From assembly GCF_001666755.1 (NCBI RefSeq), contig NZ_LZJC01000090.1, forward strand, positions 47,057 to 111,056: DNA of 64,000 nt, given 5' to 3'. Both the position numbers and the translations under genes were made by a program. Numbering within the stretch: the first letter of the stretch is position 1; the number at the start of each line of letters is the position of its first letter. The notes beneath the pieces are model-generated. The model had not been told where the DNA came from and did not search any database. It saw only the letters and a program-made list of their open reading frames with translations. This DNA comes from Mycobacterium sp. E1214. Its GTDB lineage: Bacteria; Actinomycetota; Actinomycetes; Mycobacteriales; Mycobacteriaceae. Below are positions 1 to 11,077 of this stretch, in pieces.

Positions 1-875
1 AACGGTGTCGCTCCGGCCATGTGCGTACAGCGTTCGCCGTCCATCAGGCGGACCGCGTCGTCGGCGTCCCAGCGTTCCATCAGCACGGCGGTGCTGCCCA
101 GCAGCAGCGGGCATTCGAACGCGTAGATGGAACCGCCGATGTGCGCGATCGGCGAGGCCACCAGGAAGCCGTCACCGGGCTCGACGCGCCAGTGCTGCCG
201 CAGTTGCCGGATCAACGCATGGATCGAATTATGGCTGTGCAGAACCCCTTTGGGACGCCCCGTGGTGCCCGACGTGTAGAGGATCATGCGGACCGCGTCG
301 GCGTCGAGTTCCGGCAGGACCCCTCCAACCGCGCCCCGGTGCACCAGCTCGGCAAACGACGTGCCGTGGGCGTCGGCGCCGGCCCGCACGAGGACGACCT
401 CGGGCGGGGTCGCCAGGTGCGCGGTCACCCGGTCCAGCATGGCGGCGTAGTCGTGGCCGGCAAACCGGGAGGGCGCGAACACGATTCGGCTGGCGGCGTC
501 TTCGAGGAGGAAGCGCAATTCCCGGTCGCGCAGCGACGGCAGGATGGGGTTAGCCACCATGCCCGCCAGCGTCGCGGCCAGGTAGATCACCGCGGCCTCG
601 TGCCAGTTCGGCAGCATGAACGACACCACGCTGCCCGGGGGATGGCGCGACGACAGCGCGTGGGCCAGGGACAGCGCCTGGCGGTGCAGGGTCGCACAGT
701 CGAGCCGGACGGCACCGTCGACGATGACGACCCGCTCGGGCGTGGTGGCGGCGGCCTCTTGCAACGAGTCGGTGAGCGTGCGGCGGGTCCACCAGCCGCG
801 CGCGTAGGCGTCGGCGGCGCGGGCGTCGTCCCAGCGGACGCGACGGCCCCCGATCAGCCTGGTGGACGGGCCCAT
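1..875 (-). CDS. acyl-CoA synthetase (AMP-binding), 3' part beyond left edge
   Basis: Adenylate-forming CoA ligase that would activate a carboxylic acid with ATP and load it on CoA. About 291 N-terminal residues are visible; the C-terminal lid domain lies outside the window. The ATP-binding P-loop YTSGTTGRPKG sits near residues 198-208. The ATG (875-873) overlaps the TGA of the upstream GntR gene by one base (TGATG), so translation is probably coupled. Position behind the regulator and the beta-propeller protein suggests it activates an acid released by the catabolic island. The substrate cannot be told from sequence; medium-chain, terpenoid and aromatic acids are all possible. Confidence 0.88.
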   Translation of the reverse strand, partial: MGPSTRLIGGRRVRWDDARAADAYARGWWTRRTLTDSLQEAAATTPERVVIVDGAVRLDCATLHRQALSLAHALSSRHPPGSVVSFMLPNWHEAAVIYLAATLAGMVANPILPSLRDRELRFLLEDAASRIVFAPSRFAGHDYAAMLDRVTAHLATPPEVVLVRAGADAHGTSFAELVHRGAVGGVLPELDADAVRMILYTSGTTGRPKGVLHSHNSIHALIRQLRQHWRVEPGDGFLVASPIAHIGGSIYAFECPLLLGSTAVLMERWDADDAVRLMDGERCTHMAGATP

Positions 876-1621
876 CAGCCGCGGACGCGGCGCATCGTCA
901 TCGAATGACGGAAACGCGACGCGGGATGGGTGTTGACGGTGACCTGGGCGACCTGCCCGTCGGAGGTGGTGTACGTGCGTTGCACCTGCAGCGCCGGCGC
1001 GCCGGGCTCGACGCCGAGCCCGGCGGCCAGCGCCGGGGCGATCAGCACCGCCGCGACCTCCTGCCGGACCTCGACGACGCTCAGGCCGAACAGGTCCTCG
1101 ATGAGCGGAAAGATGGGGCCCTCGTGGCGCTGCAACAGCCGCCCGACCCCCGCGAAGGCACGGTTGATGTGGTACTCGGTGCGGCACAGGGCGGCCTGCG
1201 AATCGTCGCCTTTGGGTCGGCGGAACCCGCGGACGGTCAACCACTGCTCGTCGCCGGCCAGGCCGGTCCACGCCGCCAAGTCGTCACCGAGTGGCGCCAT
1301 CGCGATGGAGTCGATCGCGAAACGCGTCTCAGTGGCGAAGGCCAGCAGGTCGTTGATCGACATGACGTGCTGGACATAGGAATCCGCGGACGGCCGCGGT
1401 ACCACCAGCGTTCCGGTGCGGGGTCGCGAGGACACCAGGTTGTCGTCGCGCAGCCGCCGCAACGCCTCCCGAATGGTGTAGCGGCTGACCGAAAACCGTT
1501 CGCAGAGCTCATGTTCAGTGGGCAATTGTGAACCGACGGGATACACGCCCTCGACGATGTCCTTGCGCAGCGCCCGTGCCACCTGCAGGTAACGGTGGTC
1601 CGCCATCTTGGTGTCCGGCAT
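875..1621 (-). CDS. GntR family regulator, HutC/UTRA type
   Basis: A 248-residue DNA-binding repressor or activator. Residues about 8-75 form a GntR winged helix (LRKDIVEGVYPVGSQLPTE, then SRYTIREALRRL), and the remainder matches the UTRA ligand-binding fold typical of HutC-type regulators, ending in a QRTYTTSDGQVAQV-like strand. The frame stays open to 2077 but the N-terminal 150 codons of that longer frame are arginine-rich shadow of the propeller gene, so the start is placed at the ATG at 1621 (a second ATG at 1606 is possible). It lies between the propeller gene and the CoA ligase and likely senses the pathway substrate or a CoA or acid intermediate. Confidence 0.88.
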   Translation of the reverse strand: MPDTKMADHRYLQVARALRKDIVEGVYPVGSQLPTEHELCERFSVSRYTIREALRRLRDDNLVSSRPRTGTLVVPRPSADSYVQHVMSINDLLAFATETRFAIDSIAMAPLGDDLAAWTGLAGDEQWLTVRGFRRPKGDDSQAALCRTEYHINRAFAGVGRLLQRHEGPIFPLIEDLFGLSVVEVRQEVAAVLIAPALAAGLGVEPGAPALQVQRTYTTSDGQVAQVTVNTHPASRFRHSMTMRRVRG

Positions 1622-1632
1622 CGGCGTGCCCG

Positions 1633-3276
1633 TCAGGTTTCCCGCCGCAGGGCCAGGACGCTGCCGTCGGCGTCCGCGGAGACGTACAACGTCCCGTCCG
1701 GGCCGGCGGCGATCCCGGCGAACGGACCCTGCGGACCCGAGAACGGCGGCATGCCGCGCAGCGGCTTGGGCACCACGCCCGGCGGCGCGCCCACCGGCAG
1801 ATCGGACGCGACGACTTCGCGGGCACCGGTGGTCGCGTCGAACGCGACGATTTCCTTGGCGCCCGCGTCGACGACGTAGACCCGCCCCGCCGACACCGCG
1901 ATGCCCTGAGGGCGCTGCAGGCCATCCAGCACCGGGGCGATCGCGCCACCCGCCACCCGCACCACCCGCCCGGCGCCGGTCTCGGTGACGAGGCAGGTTC
2001 CGTCGGCCGCGATCGCGACACCCGTGGGTTCGTGCAGCCCGGACGCCAGGGTCTCGACGCCGCCGGTCCGCAGGCACAGCACCCGGCCGGTGCCCATCTC
2101 GGCGGTCACGATGGACCCCCCGGGCGCCACGGCGACGCCGTAGAGCTGGTCGAATCCGCCTGCCAGCACCTCGCTTTCGCTGCCGCCCGGCCGGTATCGG
2201 GCCACCTCACCGTTGGCGGTGGTGACGACGAACTCGCCGGCCGCGCCGTCGACCGCGGCCAGCCCGCGCAGGAAGCCGGGGTATCCGGGGCTGAACAACA
2301 TGCCCGCGGTCCGCAATGGCCCGCGCTCGGGATCGGGGTCGGGCTCTAGCGCATACAGGTACGTCCCGTCGGCGATGAACAGGGTGCCGTCGGCGCCGAG
2401 CGCGAGGTCCAATGGCCAGTTCAGCCCCCCCGGCAGCACGGTGCGGCACTCGCCGCCGTCGAGGATCTCGGTGATCTCGCCGGTGAAGTTGGAGACGAAC
2501 AACCGGTCACCGACGAAGGTCAGGTTGTCCAGTCCAGGGTTCAGCGTGGCCAGCACCGTGCGCGCGCCGCTACGGGGATCGATGCGCAACACCTGCCCAC
2601 TGTGTACCTGCGTCGAGACAAGACACCCGGTCGAATCGAACTTGACCGCATCGGGAACGCCCAGGTCCCCGGCGACCCGCTCGGGTTCGCCGCCGTCGGG
2701 GTGGATGCGCCAGATCTCGTTGGCGGTCATCAGCGGGAAATACAACAACCCGTCGGGCCCGACCTCCATCGCGTTCGGCGACGGCGCGTTCTCCAGCAAC
2801 ACCCGCGGCGCTCCGCCGGCCATGTCGAATTCCAGGAGGCGCCCGCCGTCGCGGCATTCGCCGATGAACAGTCGGTCCCGGTGCACGGTGATGCCGTTCG
2901 CCGACGGCACGTCGTCGCGTAGCACCCGGGTATGACCGCCCGCGTCGCGCACACTCACCCGGCCGTCCATCACCTCGGTGGCATAGAGGTTTCCGCGGGA
3001 ATCGAACGCCACGTCGTCCGGGCCGACGATGTCGCCGCCCTTGGCGCTGACCGTGTCGAGGCGCCCGGTCGCCAGGTCGAGCGCGCTGACCTGGCTGCCG
3101 GTCACCTGAGCGATGTAGACGCGGCCGTCCGGCCCGGTGCGCAGCCCGTTGGCGCCGAAGAGCCGGCTCGGCGCTGTCAGGCGCGCGAGCGCCCAGCCCG
3201 GCGCGAGCCGCGGCCCACGCGGGGGCGAGTAGCGGCCGTCGAGGCGCACCGGTCGAGTCGTCACCGGTCGGACCAT
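1633..3276 (-). CDS. SMP-30/NHL-type beta-propeller protein, possible lactonase
   Basis: A 547-residue protein built from repeated propeller blades of the pattern GPDGxxYxAD (for example GPDGRVYIAQ, GPDGLLYFPL, GADGTLFIAD, GPDGTLYVSA). This is the SMP-30/gluconolactonase/strictosidine-synthase-like fold, but about twice the usual length (near 300 residues), so it may hold two propellers or one large one. No signal peptide is seen, so it is probably cytoplasmic. SMP-30 members are metal-dependent lactonases or esterases; beside a Baeyer-Villiger monooxygenase a lactone hydrolase role is attractive but inferred. It ends 11 bp before the regulator start and likely heads a leftward operon. The ATG at 3276 has no strong ribosome site. 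Confidence 0.8.
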   Translation of the reverse strand: MVRPVTTRPVRLDGRYSPPRGPRLAPGWALARLTAPSRLFGANGLRTGPDGRVYIAQVTGSQVSALDLATGRLDTVSAKGGDIVGPDDVAFDSRGNLYATEVMDGRVSVRDAGGHTRVLRDDVPSANGITVHRDRLFIGECRDGGRLLEFDMAGGAPRVLLENAPSPNAMEVGPDGLLYFPLMTANEIWRIHPDGGEPERVAGDLGVPDAVKFDSTGCLVSTQVHSGQVLRIDPRSGARTVLATLNPGLDNLTFVGDRLFVSNFTGEITEILDGGECRTVLPGGLNWPLDLALGADGTLFIADGTYLYALEPDPDPERGPLRTAGMLFSPGYPGFLRGLAAVDGAAGEFVVTTANGEVARYRPGGSESEVLAGGFDQLYGVAVAPGGSIVTAEMGTGRVLCLRTGGVETLASGLHEPTGVAIAADGTCLVTETGAGRVVRVAGGAIAPVLDGLQRPQGIAVSAGRVYVVDAGAKEIVAFDATTGAREVVASDLPVGAPPGVVPKPLRGMPPFSGPQGPFAGIAAGPDGTLYVSADADGSVLALRRET

Positions 3277-3295
3277 AGCAATCGGGCAATGGTCC
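3270..3295. promoter_or_regulatory. inverted repeat, candidate operator of the island
   Basis: A perfect 7-bp inverted repeat, GGACCAT-N12-ATGGTCC, covers the start codon of the propeller gene and lies in the 141-bp divergent spacer before the rightward operon. Placement suits control by the neighbouring GntR-type regulator, but the spacing is longer than classic GntR sites, so this is tentative. Confidence 0.3.
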
Positions 3296-3417
3296 AGACA
3301 ATAGCCCCAATAGCCCGGGGATTCTCGGGCCGACCCCCTTGACGAGCCCGCACGCCCGGAGAATCATGCTCTCTGATGAGTGCACGCCGTTATCTGGTAC
3401 GGACAAATTCCTGACCG

Positions 3418-4281
3418 ATGGGACATGACCTTCTCGACCTCGCCGGGCGCATCGTCGTGGTCTCCGGGGCCGCGGGTGGCGGCATCGGGACCGCGATCAC
3501 CCGCACGGTCGCCGAGGCCGGCGCGACGGTGATCGCCGTCAGCCGGAGGCAGGACAACCTCGACCGCCACCTCGCGCCCCTGCGCGACGCCGGCCTACCG
3601 GTCGTGCCCCTCGCCGCCGACGCCTCGACCGACGACGGCATCGCCGCCACGCTCGAGGCGGCGCGCGCGGCCAGTGGCGAACTGTATGGGCTGGTCAACG
3701 TCGCCGGCGGCGCCGACCCCGCAACCTGGATGCCGTCCACCCGGGTGACCCGCGGCGACTGGCGCGACCTGTTCGCGCGCAACCTGGAGACGATGTTCTT
3801 CATGAGCCAGGCCGTCGCCGCGGAGTTGCGGGGCCGTGGCCGGCCTGGCTCGATCGTGTCCCTCTCCTCGATCAGCGGGATGAACACCGCCCCCTTCCAC
3901 ATCGCTTACGGCACGGCCAAGGCCGCGATCGCGGCCGCCACCCGCACCATGGCGGTCGAACTGGCCGGGACCGACGGGACACCGGCGATCCGGGTCAACG
4001 CGGTCGCCCCGGGGGTCATCAAGACGCCGGCGTCCGGCACCTACGTCGACGACGACGCCGAGCGCGACCGGCGCGCCATCGCGATGGGACGGCGCGGCTG
4101 CCCGGAGGAGATCGCAGGAACCGTGCTGTTCCTGCTGTCGGACCTGTCCAGCTACGTCACCGGGCAGACGCTGTTGGTCGACGGCGGGCTGAACCTGAAA
4201 TGGGGCCACCTGGGCGCCGACAACACGTCGCTGTTCCTCAAGGACGAGGCGTTCCGCGCGGCCATCACGGACGGGGCCTGA
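3418..4281 (+). CDS. SDR family NAD(P)-dependent oxidoreductase
   Basis: A 287-residue classical short-chain dehydrogenase. Visible are the cofactor loop GAAGGGIG (17-24), the NVAGG motif, the serine-rich strand SLSSIS and the catalytic YxxxK (Y164, K168), followed by NAVAPGVI and a C-terminal VDGG. It would interconvert an alcohol and a ketone. It is the first gene of a rightward cluster and is separated by 34 bp from the Rieske oxygenase gene, whose GAGGAGG ribosome site falls in that gap. The likely job is oxidation of a hydroxyl to the ketone used by the downstream Baeyer-Villiger enzyme (inference). Confidence 0.88.
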   Translation: MGHDLLDLAGRIVVVSGAAGGGIGTAITRTVAEAGATVIAVSRRQDNLDRHLAPLRDAGLPVVPLAADASTDDGIAATLEAARAASGELYGLVNVAGGADPATWMPSTRVTRGDWRDLFARNLETMFFMSQAVAAELRGRGRPGSIVSLSSISGMNTAPFHIAYGTAKAAIAAATRTMAVELAGTDGTPAIRVNAVAPGVIKTPASGTYVDDDAERDRRAIAMGRRGCPEEIAGTVLFLLSDLSSYVTGQTLLVDGGLNLKWGHLGADNTSLFLKDEAFRAAITDGA

Positions 4282-4315
4282 GTCGCCGGCGGCGACCAGA
4301 GAGCGAGGAGGGGCG

Positions 4316-5704
4316 ATGACGGAGAACGGCGCCGGCGCGGCGCAGGAACTCAGCGCACCGGTCACGATCCCGGTGCAGGCCTACCTGTCACAGGATTACC
4401 TGCGGGCCGAACGAGACAAGTTGGGGCGCAAGGTCTGGCAACAGGTCGGACGGGTCGAGGACCTGCCCAGGGTGGGCAGCTTCCTCACCTACGACATCCT
4501 CGACGACTCCGTCATCGTGGTGCGCACCGGTCCGGACACCCTCAAGGCGCACCACAACGTCTGCATGCACCGCGGCCGGCGCCTGATCGATGTGCCCGAA
4601 GGGGCGAAAAGCGCCTGCGGACAACGCAAGTCGTTCGTGTGCGGGTTTCACGGCTGGACCTACGACCAGGACGGCGCCTGCGTCCACGTGCCCGAACGCC
4701 AGGACTGGCAGGGCGCCCTGACGCCCCAGAACACCCACCTGGCGTCGGTCAACGTTGACACCTGGGGCGGCTGGATCTGGATCAACATGGACCCGGCGGC
4801 CGAACCGCTGCGCGACTACCTCGAACCCGCGGCCACCATGCTCGACCCGTTCCGCCTGCAGGACATGCGGTGCAAATGGCGTAAATGGCTGCACTTCGAC
4901 TGCAATTGGAAGGTCGCGATGGAGGCCTTCAACGAGACCTACCACGTGGCCACCACCCACCCGCAGTTCAACAAGTTCGGCAACTTCCGCGGGTGGGCGC
5001 ACGCGCAGGGTAAGCACAGCAACATCGGTTACGACGCGCCCGCCGACCTGGAGGAGACCAAGTCCAAGATCCGGCTGGGAACCGGCGCGGACCCCCGCGT
5101 CTCGACCGCCGAAATGCAGATCTACACGTTGGAGGAAACCAACGCCACCACCACCAGAACGCTGGTGGAGGCGGCGCGCCGCCTGGTCGACGAGCTACCC
5201 GAGGACGCTCCCGCCAACCAGGTGCTCGAGCACTGGTTGTCCTCGGCGCGCCGCGACGACGCCGACCGCGGGGTGGTCTGGCCGACCATCGATCCCGAAC
5301 ACCTGGCCAAGAGCGGGACCGCGTGGCAGATCTTCCCGAACTTCCAGATCGGGCAGGGCCTGACCACCGCGCTGTGCTACAGCGCCCGGCCGCACGGTTA
5401 TGACCCGGACAAGTGCATCTTCGAGGCGTCGTGCTACGAGCTGTACCCGAAAGGCGAAGAGCCACACACCGAATGGGTGTACGCCGCGCCCGACGACCCG
5501 AGCTGGCGCAGCGTGTTGCCGCAGGACTTCTCCAACATGGCCGCCGTCCAGCAGGGCATGAAGTCCTACGGATTCACCGGCCCCAAGCCCAACCCTTACA
5601 TGGAGCGCAGCACCGCGAACCTGCACCGCAACCTCGCCCGCTACCTGGGCACCGGGGCACCGAGCGAACTCGCTACCGGATTAGATGGAGGAGATCGACA
5701 GTGA
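4316..5704 (+). CDS. Rieske non-heme iron oxygenase, alpha subunit
   Basis: A 462-residue terminal oxygenase. The N-terminal Rieske domain carries C83-x-H85 (CMHRGRR) and C109-x2-H112 (CGFHGW), ligands of a 2Fe-2S cluster. The catalytic domain shows NETYHVATTH (N206, H210, H215), the mononuclear iron site of ring-hydroxylating oxygenases. Such enzymes use electrons from a ferredoxin and reductase to hydroxylate aromatic, alicyclic or steroid rings. No dedicated beta subunit, ferredoxin or reductase is encoded in the cluster seen here, so electron transfer must come from elsewhere. Start ATG is set by a strong GAGGAGG site. Its stop overlaps the next GTG. Confidence 0.92.
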   Translation: MTENGAGAAQELSAPVTIPVQAYLSQDYLRAERDKLGRKVWQQVGRVEDLPRVGSFLTYDILDDSVIVVRTGPDTLKAHHNVCMHRGRRLIDVPEGAKSACGQRKSFVCGFHGWTYDQDGACVHVPERQDWQGALTPQNTHLASVNVDTWGGWIWINMDPAAEPLRDYLEPAATMLDPFRLQDMRCKWRKWLHFDCNWKVAMEAFNETYHVATTHPQFNKFGNFRGWAHAQGKHSNIGYDAPADLEETKSKIRLGTGADPRVSTAEMQIYTLEETNATTTRTLVEAARRLVDELPEDAPANQVLEHWLSSARRDDADRGVVWPTIDPEHLAKSGTAWQIFPNFQIGQGLTTALCYSARPHGYDPDKCIFEASCYELYPKGEEPHTEWVYAAPDDPSWRSVLPQDFSNMAAVQQGMKSYGFTGPKPNPYMERSTANLHRNLARYLGTGAPSELATGLDGGDRQ

Positions 5705-6884
5705 AAGTCAACCTGGGATTCGGAGCCCACAACTCCCACGACTGGGACCGGGTGCTCGCCGAGGACTTCAGCCACCCGCCCGCGACGCCCGACTGGGAGT
5801 GCGTGCAATCCACCCTGGCGATCGCCGATCTCGCCGAGCCCCTGGGGTTCGACGGCATCTGGATGCCCGAGCACTGCGGTACCCCCTATGGCATGACGCC
5901 CAACCCGATTCAGGCGCTGAGCTATTTCGCCGGCCGCACCGAACGAATCAGCCTCGGGACCTTCGTCGCCGTCGCGCCGTGGTGGCACCCGATTCGGCTG
6001 GCGCACCAGATCGCCTACCTCGACATCATCTCCAACGGCCGCTACACCACCATCGGCATCGGGCGCGGCGTCTCGAAGAGCGAGTTCGACGCCGTCGGCG
6101 TGCCGCGGGAGGAGAGCCGGCAGCGGTTCAACGAGACCCTCGACATCCTGGCGCTGGCGTTCTCGGGGGAGCGGTTTTCCTACGAGGGCGAGATTTTCAC
6201 CGTCCCGGAGATGTCGTTGCGGCCGGAACCCCAAAGCCGCGACCTGTTCTCGCGGATCTACAGTTCGTCGTCGACCGCCGAGTCGTTGGAGATCTTGGCC
6301 CGCCGCGGCATGGTGCCGCTGTTCGTGGGCAACAAGCCGATCGAAGACGCCGGCCGAGAGGTCCAGAAGGTCAACACGTTCCGCAAGGAAGAGGGCCTGG
6401 CGCCGTGCCAGCCCAAGAACGTCATGTTCATGTACTGCACGACGGAGGACCCGGGCAAGACCGAGGAATGGATCTGGACCGCCAACCGCGACGTCACCGT
6501 GCACTACGGTTTCGCCGACGCCTCGAACTTCAAGGGCGTCAAGGGTTATGAGGCCTACGCCGCCCGGGAGGCCACAGCGACGGCCGTCCTCGCCTCCTCG
6601 GTCACCGGGTCGGACGCGGGTCCGGCGCAGGCGGCGCCGACGAAAACCCCCGGCTACCACGCATCTAACCTGCTGATCGGCACCCCGCAGGAGATCTTCG
6701 ACCGGATTCAGGCCGCCCAGCGGGCGTGTTCGTTCTCCGAGCTCACCATCGTCCCGCAGTTCGGCACCATGCCCTACCCCGAGGCGATGGCCAGCACCCG
6801 GCTGTTCGCCGAGGAGGTGCTGCCCGCGGTGCAGGACATGGCGGCGCCGCTGCACGCCGCCGCGCTCCCCGAAAACGCCCTGGC

Positions 6885-6888
<4 letters not shown>
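5701..6888 (+). CDS. LLM-class flavin-dependent monooxygenase
   Basis: A 395-residue luciferase-like (bacterial luciferase alpha fold) protein: KVNLGFGAHNS start, then FDGIWMPEHCG, the typical LGTFVAVAPWWHPIRLAHQIAYLD core and GRYTTIGIGRG. Members use FMN or F420; luciferase-like monooxygenases such as limonene monooxygenase and type II Baeyer-Villiger enzymes have this scaffold. The frame opens at 5413, but the start is placed at GTG 5701, which overlaps the upstream TGA by 4 bp and has GGAGGA about ten bases before it. It is translationally coupled to the Rieske gene and to the following Baeyer-Villiger gene (ATGA overlap). The exact reaction is unknown. Confidence 0.88.
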
Positions 6889-8743
<1,855 letters not shown>

Positions 8744-8747
<4 letters not shown>

Positions 8748-9682
8748 CCGGCGAGCTGAGGTTCGACGACCGGGTCGCCGTGATCACCGGCGCCGGTAGG
8801 GGATTGGGCCGCGAATACGCGCTGCTGCTGGCCGCCCGCGGCGCCAAGGTGGTGGTCAACGACACCGGCGGCGCCCTGACCGGGGCGGGCGCGGACTCCG
8901 GCCCCGCCCACCGGGTGGCCGCGGAGATCGTGGCGGCCGGCGGCGAGGCGGTCGCCAACACCGACTCCGTCGCGACGGCCGACGGCGGCCGGCGCATCGT
9001 CGACGCCGCGCTGGACCGCTACGGGCGCGTCGACATCCTCATCCACAACGCCGGCACCGTGAGGCGCGCATCGCTGAAGCAGATGAGCTACGAGGATTTC
9101 GACGCCGTCCTCGACGTCCACCTGCGCGGCGCGTTCCACGTTGTGCGCCCGGCCTTTCCGGTCATGTGCGCCGCGCGCTACGGTCGCATCGTGCTGACCT
9201 CCTCGATCGGCGGGCTCTACGGCAACCACGACGTCGCGAACTACGCGGCCGCCAAGGCGGGCCTGCTGGGCCTGTCCAACGTCGTCGCCCTCGAAGGCGC
9301 CGCCGAGGGCGTGCGCTGCAACGTCATCGTCCCGTCGGCCGTGACGCGGATGGCGGACGGTATCGACGTGTCGGCGTACCCGCCGATGGGCACCGACCTG
9401 GTGGCCCCGGTGGTGGGGCTGTTGGCCCACGAGAGCTGCCCGGTCACCGGCGAAATGCTGGTCGCGATCGCCGGCCGCGTCGCGCGGGCCGTGGTCGCCG
9501 AGAGCCCGGGCGTGCACCGCCGGTCGTGGTCCGTCGAGGACGTGGCCGAGCAGATCGACGCGATCCGCTACCTCGCGGCGCCGTTGGTGTTCCCCGTCGT
9601 CCCCGACGGGCACGCCGATCACATCCGGTACAGCTTCGACACCGCCTCGCGGGCGACGCGGGACGGGGCCCACCATGTCTGA
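8744..9682 (+). CDS. SDR family oxidoreductase, MFE-2/HSD17B4-like
   Basis: A 312-residue short-chain dehydrogenase with cofactor loop TGAGRGLG (15-22), a long VVVNDTGGALTGAG insertion typical of (3R)-hydroxyacyl-CoA dehydrogenases of multifunctional enzyme type 2, the HNAG motif, and catalytic Y167-x3-K171 (NYAAAKAG). It may oxidise a 3-hydroxyacyl-CoA during ring or side-chain beta-oxidation, which would fit CoA thioesters made by the flanking CoA-transferase or ligase. The start overlaps the upstream stop (ATGA). Its 3' end overlaps the CoA-transferase gene by 8 bp. Substrate is unproven. Confidence 0.88.
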
Positions 9683-10859
9683 CGGCGCGGCGCGCGGCGG
9701 TCCCCTCGCCGGGGTGCGGGTGGTCGACCTGACCGCGATGGTGATGGGGCCGTACTGCACGCAGATCATGGCTGACATGGGCGCCGACGTCGTCAAGGTC
9801 GAGCCGCCGCGGGGCGACGACACGCGTTACGTGTCCGTCGGGCCGGTCCGCGGCATGGGCGGCGTGTTCGTCAACGTCAACCGCGGCAAACGCGCCATCA
9901 CCGTCGATCTGCAGACGGAGGCGGGAAAGACGGTGCTGCGCGCGCTGATCGAGCGCGCGGACGTGTTCATCCACTCGATGCGCTCGAAGGCGATCGCACG
10001 GCTCGGCTTCAGCTACGACGAGGTGGCCGCCATCAACCCGGCCATCGTCTACACCAACTGCTACGGCTACGGCCGGCGCGGCCCCCACAGGGATCTGCCC
10101 GCCTACGACGACACCATCCAGGCGGCGTGCGGCCTGCCGTATGTCCAGGAACAGCTCACCGGGGAACCCAACTACGTCGGCACCATCATGGCCGACAAGG
10201 TCGCCGGCCTGACCGCGCTCTACGCCACCACGATGGCGCTGTTCCACCGCGAGCGCACCGGCGAGGGTCAGGAGGTGGAGGTCGGCATGTTCGAGACGAT
10301 GGCGTCCTTCATGCTGGTCGAACACGCCAACGGCGCCATGTTCGACCCCCCGCTGGGGCCGGCGGTCTACCCGCGTACGGTCGCCCCCAACCGCAGGCCG
10401 TACCGCACCAGCGACGGCTACATCGCCGCGCTGATCTACAACGACAAACACTGGAACGCGTTCATGGCGGCCGTGCGGCCACCGTGGGCCGGCGAGATGT
10501 ACGCCACCCTCGAAAAGCGGTCCCGCCAGATCGACGCGGTGTACGCGTTGCTGGCCGAGACGCTGGCGCAGCGGACCACCCAGGAATGGCTCGAGCTGTT
10601 CCGGGAGCTGGAAATCCCCGCCTCCCCGCTGTCCAGCCCGGCGACGTTGTTCGACGACGAACATCTCAACGCCGTCGGCTTCTTCGAGACGGTGCCCACC
10701 GAGCACGGCCCCGTGCGCTTTCCCGGTGTGCCGACCTGGTTTTCCCGGACGCCCGGGCGGGTCGCCGGACCCGCGCCGCAGCTCGGGGCCCACACCGAGC
10801 AGGTGCTCGACGAGCTCGGCCTGGCTCCCGTCGACGCCGAGCAGGCCGGGCCCAGCTAG
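9675..10859 (+). CDS. CaiB/BaiF family (class III) CoA-transferase
   Basis: A 394-residue family III CoA-transferase: start motif GVRVVDLTAMVMGPYCTQIMA, then ADMGADVVKVEPP, NRGKRAITVDL and an aspartate pair D145/D146 in PAYDDTIQ at the place of the catalytic aspartate. Class III enzymes swap CoA between acids through an aspartyl-CoA intermediate. It ends the rightward operon, so it may activate or recycle an acid product. The start overlaps the preceding SDR stop by 8 bp. Alternatives in the family include alpha-methylacyl-CoA racemase-type activity, which cannot be excluded by eye. Confidence 0.88.
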   Translation: MSDGAARGGPLAGVRVVDLTAMVMGPYCTQIMADMGADVVKVEPPRGDDTRYVSVGPVRGMGGVFVNVNRGKRAITVDLQTEAGKTVLRALIERADVFIHSMRSKAIARLGFSYDEVAAINPAIVYTNCYGYGRRGPHRDLPAYDDTIQAACGLPYVQEQLTGEPNYVGTIMADKVAGLTALYATTMALFHRERTGEGQEVEVGMFETMASFMLVEHANGAMFDPPLGPAVYPRTVAPNRRPYRTSDGYIAALIYNDKHWNAFMAAVRPPWAGEMYATLEKRSRQIDAVYALLAETLAQRTTQEWLELFRELEIPASPLSSPATLFDDEHLNAVGFFETVPTEHGPVRFPGVPTWFSRTPGRVAGPAPQLGAHTEQVLDELGLAPVDAEQAGPS

Positions 10860-10862
10860 GCC

Positions 10863-10883
10863 CCGCGGCGTCGGCCGCCGCGG
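10863..10883 (+). terminator. GC hairpin after the catabolic operon
   Basis: Directly after the CoA-transferase stop, CCGCGGCG and CGCCGCGG form an 8-bp perfect stem with a 5-base loop, and outer GCCCC/GGGGC bases can extend it. No T-run follows, so it is only a possible mycobacterial-type terminator. The rest of the 218-bp gap to the next gene shows no further feature I can support. Confidence 0.35.
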
Positions 10884-11077
10884 CGCGGGGGCGCCCGCGT
10901 GTCTTCGCCGGGATCCGGCGCGGCCGCCCTTAAGCTGGCTCCGATCAACAGGAGGGGCAGCGACGTATCGGCATCAACTATGGCGCCGGACGAGATAGTG
11001 GTCAGGGCGCGCTGACGACAGACACCGAGCCGGGCGGGCCGAAATCCGCACCGGCTCGTGGCGCTCACCCCCGGTGG

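Noticed and set aside
875..2077. A 400-codon frame suggesting an N-terminally extended GntR protein
   Set aside because: The first half is an arginine and glycine-rich shadow of the propeller gene; the real protein starts at 1621.
10970..11013. A tiny ORF with AGGAGGGG upstream, before the acyltransferase gene
   Set aside because: It has only about ten codons and the spacing from ribosome site to ATG is too long to support a gene.
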